Below are positions 43,247-52,620 of a stretch of 64,000 nt of DNA, in pieces. Source of the stretch: Vaginella massiliensis (lineage in GTDB: Bacteria; Bacteroidota; Bacteroidia; Flavobacteriales; Weeksellaceae); assembly GCF_900089075.1 (NCBI RefSeq), contig NZ_LT593746.1, positions 1,199,207-1,263,206 on the forward strand, written 5' to 3'. The position numbers were made by a program, and so were the translations under genes. The notes beneath the pieces are model-generated. The model was given only the letters and a program-made list of their open reading frames with translations, was not told the origin of the DNA and searched no databases. Positions within the stretch are counted from its first letter, which is position 1; each line of letters opens with the position of its first letter.

Positions 43247-44767
43247 TTATTTGATGTTCATCTGAGCGTTTAACAACAGCAAAGGATCGATAAATTCTCG
43301 AGTATTGGAAAGGCGAGGAACTTTGTTCTGGCCACCCAGTTTTCCACGAGATTTCATCCATTCCAAAAACAATCCGCGTGCTGCTCGATGCACTACTGGC
43401 AGATTCAAGGTCATATTGTTGAAACGCTTTGCTTCGTAATCCGAATTGATGCTTTGCAAGGTTTTGTCCAAAGTCTCGACAAACAGATCGAAATCATCTG
43501 GATTTTTATCGAATTCGATGATCCATTCATGCGCACCTTTTTCATTTCCAGTCATGAAAATAGGACCCGCACTGAATTCTGATATAATGGCATTGGTTTT
43601 CATACAGGCTTGTTTCAAACCTTCTTCAGCGTTTTCGATCATCAATTCTTCACCAAAAGCGTTTATATAATGTTTGGTGCGCCCTGTAATGACAATGCGA
43701 TGCGGAGTGGTAGAAGTGAAACGAACCGTATCGCCGATGATGTATCGCCAAAGTCCGCCGTTTGTCGTAATGATCATGGCGTAATTTTTTCCAACTTCTA
43801 CCTGGTCTATGGTGAGGACTCGAGGATTGTCGTTGTGGAATTCTTCCATGGGAATAAACTCGTAAAAAATTCCGTTGTTGAGCAAGAGCAACAAGTCTTT
43901 AGAGTGCAATTGATCTTGTATGCCAAAAAAACCTTCCGAAGCATTGTATACTTCAAAATAGTTCAGCGATTTTTTGGTAATTAATTCATAATTGTCGGCA
44001 TAGGGTTTGAAACTTATTCCACCATGAAAAAAGACTTCTATATTTGGCCAAAGATCGTCTAAATAGGTGTTGTTGGTTTCTTTCAGCATTTTTTGCAAAA
44101 CGACCAACATCCACGATGGTACGCCAGTAAGCGACCCGACATCTTCGTTTTTGCTCGCTCGTATTATGGCATCCATTTTTACATTCCAATCCGACATCAG
44201 CGATATTTCTTTGTTTGGAATATTTTTCAGTTCGGCGTAAAACGGAAGGTTGTCGATAAGAATTGCTGAGAGGTCCCCAAATCGGGTTTCGTATTTTTGA
44301 TACAATTCAGAACTTCCGCCAATTCTCAAATTTTTGTGGGTAAAAATTTCTGTTTCTGGATTTGCATTCAAATATAATGCAAACATGGTTTTGCCCGCCG
44401 CATAGTGGCAATCTTCTAATGATTCTGTGCTGATGGGGATAAATTTGCTTTTTGCATTGGTCGTGCCCGATGATTTGGCAAACCATTTTATTTTACCATT
44501 CCAGCTTACATCTTTTTCGCCTCTACGCGCCAATTCTATATAAGGTTCGAACTCTTCGTAGCTCACCATCGGAACTTGGCTTTGGAACTGGTCTATGGTT
44601 TTGATGTCTTCGAAACCAAATTCTTTTCCGTAAATGGTATGTTTAGCTTTTTTTAGGTTGTTGAATAATACCTGCTGTTGGGTAAGAAAAGGATGTTTGA
44701 TACTTTCTTCAATCACTTTCATACGGCTACGCATCATTATTTCCATCACTTTATTTACAATTCCCAT
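43247..44767 (-). CDS. GH3-family acyl-acid amido synthetase-like protein
   Basis: A 506-residue protein of the GH3 auxin-responsive family, a branch of the ANL adenylating enzymes. Seen are the ATP-binding SSGTTNAKSKFIPIS, the region GSSELYQKYETRFG, the adenylate motif YNASEGFFGIQ, the tyrosine-containing LWRYIIGDTVRFT and the GRTKHYINAFGEELMIENAEEGL hinge (shown across 23 residues in part). Plant enzymes join hormones to amino acids; bacterial homologues are mostly uncharacterised, so the substrate is unknown. It is divergent from the DUF2797 gene and their predicted -7 boxes face each other 12 bases apart. Confidence 0.88.
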   Translation of the reverse strand: MGIVNKVMEIMMRSRMKVIEESIKHPFLTQQQVLFNNLKKAKHTIYGKEFGFEDIKTIDQFQSQVPMVSYEEFEPYIELARRGEKDVSWNGKIKWFAKSSGTTNAKSKFIPISTESLEDCHYAAGKTMFALYLNANPETEIFTHKNLRIGGSSELYQKYETRFGDLSAILIDNLPFYAELKNIPNKEISLMSDWNVKMDAIIRASKNEDVGSLTGVPSWMLVVLQKMLKETNNTYLDDLWPNIEVFFHGGISFKPYADNYELITKKSLNYFEVYNASEGFFGIQDQLHSKDLLLLLNNGIFYEFIPMEEFHNDNPRVLTIDQVEVGKNYAMIITTNGGLWRYIIGDTVRFTSTTPHRIVITGRTKHYINAFGEELMIENAEEGLKQACMKTNAIISEFSAGPIFMTGNEKGAHEWIIEFDKNPDDFDLFVETLDKTLQSINSDYEAKRFNNMTLNLPVVHRAARGLFLEWMKSRGKLGGQNKVPRLSNTREFIDPLLLLNAQMNIK

Positions 44768-44774
44768 TCGCTAT

Positions 44775-44782
44775 TAATTTTG
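44775..44782 (+). promoter_or_regulatory. -7 box of the DUF2797 gene
   Basis: TAATTTTG matches TAnnTTTG and is 39 bases upstream of the ATG at 44822. Confidence 0.5.
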
Positions 44783-44794
44783 TAGATTTACTCA

Positions 44795-44802
44795 CAAATT
44801 TA
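44795..44802 (-). promoter_or_regulatory. -7 box of the GH3 gene
   Basis: TAAATTTG on the minus strand matches TAnnTTTG; the ATG is 27 bases downstream at 44767. Predicted transcript starts on the two strands fall on neighbouring bases near 44788. Confidence 0.5.
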
Positions 44803-44821
44803 ATAAAAAGAATCTCCAATT

Positions 44822-45613
44822 ATGATGTTCGAAGGACAAATCCATAAAATGATTACAGAAGATGCAAATCCTATTCAGTATTATCTCGACTTTTCGTCTG
44901 AATTTGTTGCGATGAATCAATTGATTGGTCGAGATGTGCGATTGCGTTTCGACCACTACCAATGTTTAGGTTGCAACCAAGACCTAGAAATATTTCGCAT
45001 GGGGTATTGCAAGAATTGCTTTTTTACCTTACCCCAAGCCAACGAGAGTATCATTCGTCCAGAATTGTCTACAGCTCATCTAGGAATCGAACAACGTGAT
45101 TTGGAGTGGGAAATGAAATTCGAGTTGCAGCCTCATATTGTGTACTTGGCAAATTCGGCTGGGCTCAAAGTTGGCGTGACGCGAAAGACCCAAATTCCGA
45201 CGCGTTGGATCGATCAAGGCGCTTCGTTTGCGTTGGTGGTGGCGCGTACAGAAAACCGCTATCAAGCCGGTGTGATAGAAGTTGCACTCAAAGCACATTT
45301 GGCAGACAAAACCAATTACCAAAAAATGTTGAAAAACATGCTCGAAGAGGTTGATTTGATTGCCGAATTCGAAAAGGTAAAACAATTTGTGCCAGAAGAT
45401 CAGCAAGTTTTTTTGGTTGATGAACCTCAAATTTACGCCTTCGAATATCCCGTGTTGCAATATCCAACCAAAATAAAATCGGTAAACCTAAAAAAAGATT
45501 TAAGCGTCGAAGGAAAATTAGTTGGCATTAAAGGGCAGTATTTGATTTTCCATAACGGACGAGTTTTGAATGTTCGTAGCCATGAAGGGTTTTATCTAAA
45601 GTTGGAAGTTTAG
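44822..45613 (+). CDS. DUF2797 family protein
   Basis: A 263-residue protein. The N-terminal half has a likely zinc site, CLGCNQDLEIFRMGYCKNC (two CxxC pairs), and the middle has YLANSAGLKVGVTRKTQIP and RWIDQGASFALVVA, a pattern resembling a GIY-YIG nuclease core (strand, VGVTR, arginine-containing helix); that resemblance is my inference. DUF2797 is widespread and uncharacterised. It is divergent from the GH3 gene, sharing a 54-base control region. The start is taken at Met 1; Met 2 is equally possible. Confidence 0.85.
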   Translation: MMFEGQIHKMITEDANPIQYYLDFSSEFVAMNQLIGRDVRLRFDHYQCLGCNQDLEIFRMGYCKNCFFTLPQANESIIRPELSTAHLGIEQRDLEWEMKFELQPHIVYLANSAGLKVGVTRKTQIPTRWIDQGASFALVVARTENRYQAGVIEVALKAHLADKTNYQKMLKNMLEEVDLIAEFEKVKQFVPEDQQVFLVDEPQIYAFEYPVLQYPTKIKSVNLKKDLSVEGKLVGIKGQYLIFHNGRVLNVRSHEGFYLKLEV

Positions 45614-45701
45614 AAATCGTTAATTTTAAGAAGAAGTATTTGGTAATGTAGAAAAAATGTTGTAGATTGGTTTCAGATATCACTTTAAAACACAATTTAC
45701 T

Positions 45702-46136
45702 ATGAGGACTTTACAATTATCATTCGTTATTTTTGTCTTATTGTCAATTTTATCATGCACCGATGCTGGGACTTTGCCCCACTACAAAGTAGAATCGGCG
45801 GTGCAGCATGCCTACCGTTACCGAACGATGGAACTCGACGATTCTTTGGCAAAATATGTACATAATTTTGACGATACAGCATTCAAAAAAGCCAAAGCAG
45901 ACTTCGGTGATGTCAATATTTACAACCTAGATAATATCCAAGAAGAAGGTTCTGGATCCGATAAAACCTATATCGCAACCTACAACGTAGAATATGAAGG
46001 GGCAGAAGGTACCGAAGTCTTCAAAGTGAAGTCGATAGATAAATTACCCAAAATTGTGGACTACTCAAACGCAATAAAACCAGTGGTTGTCGAGCTTGTA
46101 GATTCTACTTCGGTAGTGGTAGATTCGCTCGACTAG
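45702..46136 (+). CDS. Small lipoprotein of unknown function
   Basis: A 144-residue protein with a hydrophobic signal ending LLSILSC, where Cys 19 is the lipidation site. The mature part is acidic; it contains repeated strand-like stretches (YIATYNVEYEGAEGTEVFKV) but no recognised domain. The last residues include VELVDSTSVVVDSLD. It stands alone between DUF2797 and mfd and has its own terminator. Confidence 0.72.
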   Translation: MRTLQLSFVIFVLLSILSCTDAGTLPHYKVESAVQHAYRYRTMELDDSLAKYVHNFDDTAFKKAKADFGDVNIYNLDNIQEEGSGSDKTYIATYNVEYEGAEGTEVFKVKSIDKLPKIVDYSNAIKPVVVELVDSTSVVVDSLD

Positions 46137-46160
46137 AATTTTTCTAAAATATTTAATTTG

Positions 46161-46197
46161 ATCCTATCGAAACTATGGTTTCAATAGGATTTTTTTT
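46161..46197 (+). terminator. Terminator after the small lipoprotein gene
   Basis: ATCCTAT-c-GAAAC pairs with GTTTC-a-ATAGGAT around TATG (one mismatch) and is followed by seven to eight T. Confidence 0.9.
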
Positions 46198-46233
46198 ACT
46201 GTTTCTAGGTTTTACGTTTTTTCAAAACTTAGT

Positions 46234-46241
46234 TATCTTTG
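46234..46241 (+). promoter_or_regulatory. -7 box of mfd
   Basis: TATCTTTG matches TAnnTTTG. The expected transcript start about 7 bases on coincides with the TTG start codon at 46249. Confidence 0.5.
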
Positions 46242-46248
46242 TCTCGTT

Positions 46249-49200
46249 TTGGAACAAAAGACTTTAGAAAATGTACTTCGCCTTTACGAAACCTCAGGTT
46301 TTGTACGGGATATTGTGGCTTCTTGCGAGGCAGAATCAACTGCAAAAATTCATGTCAAAGGATACCTAGGTTCTGCTATGTCCTTTGCCGTAGCCCAATT
46401 GTTTTTGCAGCTGCATCGTCCTGTATTGTTATTGACCGATGATAAGGAAGAAGCAGCTTATTGGTTGAATGATTTAGAAAGTTTGGTGGGGAAAGATCAG
46501 GTATTGTTCTACCCGAGTTCGTATAGGCGACCCTACGAAATAGAGGAAGTCAATAACGCGAATGTGGTCATCAGAACCGAAGTGCTCAACACGCTTTCTA
46601 CCTCTAAAAAGTCCAAAATCATGGTCGCCTATGCCGATGCTTTGACCGAAAAAGTGGTTACCAAAAAGGTATTGTCCAACAACACTTTAAAAATCAAAAC
46701 AGGATCTGAGTTAGGTTTGGATTTTATACGAGAAATGCTATTTTCTTACCATTTCAGGCAAGTGGATTTTGTTACCGAACCTGGAGAATTTTCGATTCGT
46801 GGAGGGATCATCGATGTGTTTTCGTATTCGGGCGAACATCCTTTTCGAATTTCTCTTTTTGGTGATGAGGTCGAGACGATTCGATCTTTCGATATCGAAA
46901 CTCAACTCTCGATTCAGACGGTGAAAGAGATTGTCATTATACCAAATTTAGAAAACAAATTACTCGAAGAAAATCGGGAAAGTTTTCTAAACTTCATCCC
47001 GAAAAATACCATTGTTTTTGCTCATAACCTTTCGCTGATTAAAAATAAATTAGAACATAATTTTACGCTTGCTAAGACTAATTTCGAACAGCATAGAGGT
47101 GAAATAAAATTGAGTTCTCCCGAAACTTTATTTTTGGACGAGGAAACATTTCAGCAAGAAGTAACGCGTTTTACCTTGCTAGAATCTTGTGCAATTCCAA
47201 CTTTTAGCGTAGATAAAACGATCGAAACACCTTTCAAACCGCAACCTTCGTTCAATAAACAATTCGATTTTCTGATAGAAGACCTCAACGATCATAGCGC
47301 CAATGGATATCGAAATGCCTTAGTTTGTTCTAGTGAAACTCAAGTGAAGCGTTTTGAGGAAATTTTTGAAGACATTGGCAAAGAAGTTCAGTACATCCCG
47401 ATTTTGGGTTCGCTGTATCAAGGCTATATCGACGACGAACTCAAGCTGACGTGCTATACCGATCATCAGATTTTCGAACGATACCACAAGTATAAACTCC
47501 GTAACTCGTTTGCCAAAAAAGACGCCATCACGCTGAAGGAAATCAACACCCTACAGATTGGCGATTTTGTAACACATATCGATTATGGGATAGGAAAATT
47601 TGCCGGTTTGGTACGGATAGAGAACAATGGAGTGCAACAAGAAAGCATCAAATTATTCTATCAGAACAACGATATTTTGTATGTCAACATCCATTCGTTG
47701 CATAAGATCTCCAAGTTCAGAGGAAAAGACGGTGTTGAGCCAAAAATAAGCAAATTAGGTTCGCCAGCATGGAAGAACCTGAAAAACAAAACCAAATCCA
47801 AAGTCAAAGAAATTGCATTCGATTTGATTAAACTCTACGCTAAGCGTCGAGCTCAGAAAGGATTTGCCTTTTCGCCCGACACCTATCTTCAAACCGAATT
47901 AGAAGCTTCGTTTTTGTATGAAGATACGCCGGACCAGTACAAGGCGACACAAGAGGTGAAAGCCGATATGGAATCGGAGCGTTCGATGGATCGTCTGGTT
48001 TGTGGCGATGTAGGATTTGGTAAAACAGAGGTGGCGATACGAGCAGCATTCAAAGCAGCCGTCGACGGCAAACAAGTGGTCGTTTTGGTGCCTACTACAA
48101 TTTTAGCCTTTCAACATTTCAAAACCTTTAGCGAACGCCTCAAAGAATTACCCGTGCGCATTGAATATCTTAATCGTTTTACAACCACCAAAAAGAGAAA
48201 CGAAATTCTTGCCGATCTCGAAGCGGGAAGAGTAGATATTATCATCGGTACGCACCAATTGGTCAATCCGAAAGTGAAATACAAAGACCTCGGTCTGTTG
48301 ATTATAGACGAGGAGCATAAATTTGGAGTAAGTGTAAAAGATAAATTGAAAACCTTACGCGAGAATATCGATACCTTGACACTCACGGCAACGCCCATTC
48401 CGAGAACACTGCAGTTTTCGTTGATGGCAGCTCGAGATTTGTCGGTTATCAAAACTCCGCCACCCAATCGTCAACCGGTCGACACACAACTCATAGGATA
48501 CAACGAAGAGTTGATACGCGATGCGGTGATGTACGAATTGCAGCGTGGTGGGCAAGTTTATTTTATCCATAATCGCGTGCAGAATCTGAAAGAAGTTGCC
48601 GGGATGTTGCAACGCCTTGTTCCGGATGCACGAATAGCAACCGGACACGGACAAATGGATGGAAAACAGCTCGAAGCCATCATGCTGGATTTCATCGATG
48701 GTCGATACGATATTTTGGTTTCGACTACCATTATAGAATCGGGTTTAGATGTGCCCAATGCCAATACTATTTTCATCAACGAAGCACAGAATTTCGGTTT
48801 GGCCGATCTGCATCAGATGCGAGGTAGAGTGGGGCGAAGCAACCGAAAAGCTTTTTGTTATCTGATTGCACCACCCATTTCGGTACTGACCAATGAGGCA
48901 AGAAAACGTTTGCAAGCAATAGAACAATTTTCTGACTTAGGAGCTGGGTTTAATATCGCGATGAAGGATCTCGAAATTCGTGGCGCTGGAAATCTTTTGG
49001 GGGCCGAGCAGACCGGATTTATGATGGATATCGGATTCGATACCTATCAAAAGATTCTGAACGAAGCTATAGAAGAGCTGAAGTCAACAGATTTCAAAGA
49101 TTTGTTCGAAGAGGAAAACAAGTCGGACATTCTGGAATTTGTTTCCGAGGTGCAAATCGATACCGATTTAGAAATTCTGATTCCAGATGATTATGTGAAC

Positions 49201-49617
49201 AATGTAGAAGAACGACTGGCGTTGTACAAACAATTGGCAGAAATCGACAATGAAGAGCAACTGAAGACCTTTGTGCTCAACCTCGAAGATCGTTTTGGAG
49301 CGATGCCAAAAGAGGTGAAAAGTCTGGTGCAATCGATCCGATTAAAGTGGTTGGCAAAAGAATTAGGCTTTGAGTGCGTTGTACTGAAAAATGGAAAACT
49401 CACCGGCTATTTTGTAAACAAACCACAAGGCGGATTTTTCCAGTCAGATAAATTTAGAACAATTTTAAATTACGTTCAGTCGAATCCTCAAAACATCAAT
49501 TTTAAAGAAAAACCAGCTAAAAATTCTGATGAATTACCAAGCCTGATGTTGAAGATGGACAAGGTAGAAAATATTGAGATTGCTTTAAATTCTTTCCAAA
49601 AAATGTTGAATCAATAA
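46249..49617 (+). CDS. mfd: Transcription-repair coupling factor
   Basis: A 1122-residue Mfd that removes RNA polymerase stalled at lesions and recruits UvrA. The UvrB-homology region has KGYLGSAMSFAVAQLFLQL and VLFYPSSYRRPYEIEEV; a CarD-like RNA polymerase interaction domain has LQIGDFVTHIDYGIGKFAGL; the RecG-like translocase has Walker A GDVGFGKTEVA, DEEHKFGV, TLTATPIPRTLQ and GRVGRSNRKAFCYL. The C-terminal TRCF domain ends the protein. The start is TTG: homologues begin just before this N-terminus and no ATG precedes it. Together with uvrC at 4 kb it serves nucleotide excision repair. Confidence 0.95.
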   Translation: MEQKTLENVLRLYETSGFVRDIVASCEAESTAKIHVKGYLGSAMSFAVAQLFLQLHRPVLLLTDDKEEAAYWLNDLESLVGKDQVLFYPSSYRRPYEIEEVNNANVVIRTEVLNTLSTSKKSKIMVAYADALTEKVVTKKVLSNNTLKIKTGSELGLDFIREMLFSYHFRQVDFVTEPGEFSIRGGIIDVFSYSGEHPFRISLFGDEVETIRSFDIETQLSIQTVKEIVIIPNLENKLLEENRESFLNFIPKNTIVFAHNLSLIKNKLEHNFTLAKTNFEQHRGEIKLSSPETLFLDEETFQQEVTRFTLLESCAIPTFSVDKTIETPFKPQPSFNKQFDFLIEDLNDHSANGYRNALVCSSETQVKRFEEIFEDIGKEVQYIPILGSLYQGYIDDELKLTCYTDHQIFERYHKYKLRNSFAKKDAITLKEINTLQIGDFVTHIDYGIGKFAGLVRIENNGVQQESIKLFYQNNDILYVNIHSLHKISKFRGKDGVEPKISKLGSPAWKNLKNKTKSKVKEIAFDLIKLYAKRRAQKGFAFSPDTYLQTELEASFLYEDTPDQYKATQEVKADMESERSMDRLVCGDVGFGKTEVAIRAAFKAAVDGKQVVVLVPTTILAFQHFKTFSERLKELPVRIEYLNRFTTTKKRNEILADLEAGRVDIIIGTHQLVNPKVKYKDLGLLIIDEEHKFGVSVKDKLKTLRENIDTLTLTATPIPRTLQFSLMAARDLSVIKTPPPNRQPVDTQLIGYNEELIRDAVMYELQRGGQVYFIHNRVQNLKEVAGMLQRLVPDARIATGHGQMDGKQLEAIMLDFIDGRYDILVSTTIIESGLDVPNANTIFINEAQNFGLADLHQMRGRVGRSNRKAFCYLIAPPISVLTNEARKRLQAIEQFSDLGAGFNIAMKDLEIRGAGNLLGAEQTGFMMDIGFDTYQKILNEAIEELKSTDFKDLFEEENKSDILEFVSEVQIDTDLEILIPDDYVNNVEERLALYKQLAEIDNEEQLKTFVLNLEDRFGAMPKEVKSLVQSIRLKWLAKELGFECVVLKNGKLTGYFVNKPQGGFFQSDKFRTILNYVQSNPQNINFKEKPAKNSDELPSLMLKMDKVENIEIALNSFQKMLNQ

Positions 49618-49834
49618 TAATAAGGCGTGCTTTTTATCTATTTCCTAATATCTTTACAAACTGTTAAAAAACACCGAGGCCAGATTGGAAGGAGATAAAG
49701 CAAGGCGGTTTAAGGAAAATTGAGCCAAAGATTGGGATTAGAAAATTTCATGCCAAACAAAAGACATTAGGTAGAAAAATTATAATTGTCTATTTTTACG
49801 CATTGAAAACAGAAGTGTGTAAATTTTAGAACTT
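49618..49834. other. 217-base gap upstream of the nuo operon
   Basis: No ORF. It should hold the nuo promoter; a near-match TATTTTTA lies at about 49792, 36 bases upstream of nuoA, and another partial -7 box (ATCTTTAC) is near 49650. The middle (49670-49740) is richer in G and could be a structured leader, but I see no known riboswitch. Confidence 0.4.
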
Positions 49835-50200
49835 ATGGAAACCTCTTACGATTATATTCCAATTATAATATTGTTTGTTGTTGCCTTTCTTTTTGTTGCT
49901 TTTACGATTGTTGCAACGCATTATTTAGGTCCTTCTCGCAAGACAGACGAGAAATTAGAAAATTTCGAATCGGGGATAGAGAAGGTCGGGAATGCTCGGC
50001 AACCATTCGCGATTAAATATTTTTTAGTAGCAATTTTATTCGTATTATTCGACGTAGAAGTCATTTTCTTCTATCCTTATGCCGCCAATTTCAAAGAATT
50101 AGGATGGGAAGGCTTTGCTGCAGTCGTAACTTTTGTCGGATTCTTTTTTGCCATGTATGCATACGCTCGTAAAAAAGGAGCCTTACGTTGGGAAAAGTAA
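49835..50200 (+). CDS. nuoA: NADH-quinone oxidoreductase subunit A
   Basis: A 121-residue membrane subunit of Complex I with three helices (about 8-30, 64-88, 92-112). The loop after helix 1 has NFESGIEKVGNARQPF and helix 2 ends in FVLFDVEVIFFYPYA; these flank the quinone cavity in known structures. First gene of a 14-gene operon in canonical order. Confidence 0.97.
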   Translation: METSYDYIPIIILFVVAFLFVAFTIVATHYLGPSRKTDEKLENFESGIEKVGNARQPFAIKYFLVAILFVLFDVEVIFFYPYAANFKELGWEGFAAVVTFVGFFFAMYAYARKKGALRWEK

Positions 50201-50231
50201 AACGATGTTAATCAATTAAAAAACAAAACAA

Positions 50232-50807
50232 ATGATTCATAATAGAAGACCAGTTACGCACAACACCAATGTAAAGGTGATAGACGAATTGCCAGAAGGT
50301 TATCAAGGCGAAGGGTTTATGACGATGCAATTGTCCAAAGTTGTGGGACTTGCACGTAAGAACTCAATTTGGCCATTGCCTTTTGCTACTTCATGCTGCG
50401 GAATCGAATTCATGGCGACAATGGGTTCTAAATATGATTTGGCTCGATTCGGTTCAGAGCGTTTAGCCTTCACGCCTCGCCAGTGCGATTTGTTGATGGT
50501 GATGGGAACAATATCTAAAAAAATGGCGCCAGTCTTGAAGCAAGTGTACATCCAAATGGCAGAACCACGTTGGGTGATTGCAGTTGGAGCCTGTGCCAGC
50601 TCTGGAGGTATTTTCGATACGTATTCGGTGTTGCAAGGGATAGACGAAGTGATCCCAGTAGATGTCTACGTGCCAGGTTGTCCGCCAAGACCAGAAGGAA
50701 TCATAGAAGGCGTGATGCGTATACAAGAATTGGTTGAAACCGAAAGCGTTCGCCGCAGAAGTTCGCCAGAGTATCAAGAGTTGTTGACTAGTTACGGAAT
50801 TAAATAA
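50232..50807 (+). CDS. nuoB: NADH-quinone oxidoreductase subunit B
   Basis: A 191-residue peripheral subunit carrying cluster N2, the last electron donor to quinone. The Cys pair in ATSCCGIEF and the later Cys in GACASSGGIFD and VPGCPPRPEGI complete the four ligands. Length is typical; it follows nuoA by 31 bases. Confidence 0.98.
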   Translation: MIHNRRPVTHNTNVKVIDELPEGYQGEGFMTMQLSKVVGLARKNSIWPLPFATSCCGIEFMATMGSKYDLARFGSERLAFTPRQCDLLMVMGTISKKMAPVLKQVYIQMAEPRWVIAVGACASSGGIFDTYSVLQGIDEVIPVDVYVPGCPPRPEGIIEGVMRIQELVETESVRRRSSPEYQELLTSYGIK

Positions 50808-50820
50808 TTTTTTTGAACGA

Positions 50821-51357
50821 ATGGAAAATGCACAATTACAGGAACGTTTAGTTCAAAAATTTCAAGATAAAATTTTCGGTTTCGAAGAGCATTTCGGTAT
50901 CTTAAAGGCTTATGCAGATAAAAATTTCAACCTCAAAATTATACAATATCTGTATGATGAAGATGATTTAGCCTTTCGCTTTCTTACCGATCTCACAGCG
51001 ATACATTATCCAAAACATGTAGGAGCAGAATTAGAGGTAAGCTACCTTCTGTACAATATGTATCGCAATCAACACATCCGATTGAATTTTGCTTTGGATA
51101 TCAAGAAACCAGATATTTTTACCGCAACCAAATTATTCGAAACAGCCAACTGGCTAGAACGCGAATGTTACGATTTTTTTGGGGTGAATTTTATCGGTCA
51201 TCCAAACCTTATTCGGGTGATGAATGTAGAAGAGATGGATTACCATCCGTTACGAAAAGAGTTCCCGTTAGAAGATCAGACACGTCGAGACAAAGACGAT
51301 GAAATGTTTGGTCGTGGCGGATCGTTCAATTACGGTAATATGAATATCAAAGGTTAA
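50821..51357 (+). CDS. nuoC: NADH-quinone oxidoreductase subunit C
   Basis: A 178-residue 30-kDa-type subunit. The signature ERECYDFFGVNFIGHPNL and PLRKEFPLEDQ is near the end. It is separate from nuoD, unlike the nuoCD fusion of E. coli. Confidence 0.97.
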   Translation: MENAQLQERLVQKFQDKIFGFEEHFGILKAYADKNFNLKIIQYLYDEDDLAFRFLTDLTAIHYPKHVGAELEVSYLLYNMYRNQHIRLNFALDIKKPDIFTATKLFETANWLERECYDFFGVNFIGHPNLIRVMNVEEMDYHPLRKEFPLEDQTRRDKDDEMFGRGGSFNYGNMNIKG

Positions 51358-51360
51358 GCA

Positions 51361-52602
51361 ATGGGAAAAGTAAAAACGAAAAAGAACGCGAACGTAACTT
51401 TGCCAGAAGGTTCCTTAGAAAAGAAAACAATTACCCTCAACCTTGGGCCTACACACCCTGCAACGCATGGGGTTTTTCAAAATATTTTAGAGATCGATGG
51501 CGAAATTATCAAATCTGCTGTGCCTACAGTTGGCTATATCCATCGCGCTTTCGAAAAAATTGCAGAACGCAGACCACTATATCAAATCACACCACTTACC
51601 GACCGGTTGAACTATTGTTCGGCACCCCTGAATAATCTAGGATGGCATATGACGGTAGAAAAATTCGTTGGTATCGAAGTGCCTAAACGCGCTTCGTATA
51701 TGCGGGTCATCATCATGGAGCTGGCTCGTATTGCCGACCATATTGTTTGTAATTCGATTATGGGTGTAGATACTGGTGCTTTTACAGGTTTCCTATATAT
51801 GATGAAATACCGAGAGTTGATCTACGAAATATACGAGGAAATTTGTGGCTCACGATTGACGACCAATATTGGTAGAATTGGAGGTTTCGAACGAGATTTT
51901 TCTGCCACAGCATGGGAAAAGATCAACCGATTTGTAAGCGAGTTTCCAGCTGTTTTGCAAGAATTCGAAAACCTGTTTGTGCGCAACCGTATTTTCATGG
52001 ACCGTACCCAAGGCGTAGGAGGAATTTCGGCAGAGCGTGCTTTGAATTACGGCTTTACTGGTCCAAACCTTAGAGCAGCAGGAGTAGATTACGATGTGCG
52101 TGTCGCTCGTCCGTACTCGCGCTACGAAGAATTCGAATTCATCATTCCAGTTGGGACTACAGGCGATTGTTACGATCGTTTTCAGGTTCGCAATCAGGAG
52201 ATGAAAGAAAGTTTGAAAATCATCAGACAAGCTTTAGATAAAATCAATGCCTTAGAGGGCGAAGAGGCAACCTTATATCATGCCGATGCACCTGATTTTT
52301 ATTTGCCTTTGAAAAAAGACGTTTATACCAAAATGGAGGCTTTGATCTATCACTTCAAGATCATTATGGGAGAGGTAGAGATGCCTGTGGGAGAAATTTA
52401 CAATTCAATCGAGGGCGCAAATGGTGAGTTGGGATATTACTTGGTATCCGACGGAGGGCGTTCTCCGTATCGCTTGCACTTCCGTAGACCATGTTTTATC
52501 TATTATCAGGCTTATCCAGAATTGATTGTCGGCGGTATGATCTCAGACGCTATCATAACAATGAGTAGTCTGAATTTAATTGCTGGAGAGTTAGATGCTT
52601 AA
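51361..52602 (+). CDS. nuoD: NADH-quinone oxidoreductase subunit D
   Basis: A 413-residue 49-kDa-type subunit that lines the quinone site. It opens with ITLNLGPTHPATHGVFQN (His pair near the quinone headgroup), has a middle region GRIGGFERDFS and ends in SDAIITMSSLNLIAGELDA, with a C-terminal Asp-Ala replacing the Asp-Arg end of many homologues. The N-terminal 20 residues are a basic extension. Confidence 0.98.
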   Translation: MGKVKTKKNANVTLPEGSLEKKTITLNLGPTHPATHGVFQNILEIDGEIIKSAVPTVGYIHRAFEKIAERRPLYQITPLTDRLNYCSAPLNNLGWHMTVEKFVGIEVPKRASYMRVIIMELARIADHIVCNSIMGVDTGAFTGFLYMMKYRELIYEIYEEICGSRLTTNIGRIGGFERDFSATAWEKINRFVSEFPAVLQEFENLFVRNRIFMDRTQGVGGISAERALNYGFTGPNLRAAGVDYDVRVARPYSRYEEFEFIIPVGTTGDCYDRFQVRNQEMKESLKIIRQALDKINALEGEEATLYHADAPDFYLPLKKDVYTKMEALIYHFKIIMGEVEMPVGEIYNSIEGANGELGYYLVSDGGRSPYRLHFRRPCFIYYQAYPELIVGGMISDAIITMSSLNLIAGELDA

Positions 52603-52620
52603 TTTTAAGTAAAAAAAGAA

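Noticed and set aside
43086-43361. N-terminal extension of ppc by 92 codons
   Set aside because: The extension overlaps the 3' end of the GH3 gene and shows no PEPC similarity; ATG 43085 gives the family N-terminus and length.
49618-49834. Riboswitch or small RNA upstream of nuoA
   Set aside because: No recognisable riboswitch motif, and no strong hairpin with a T run; only weak -7 box matches are present.
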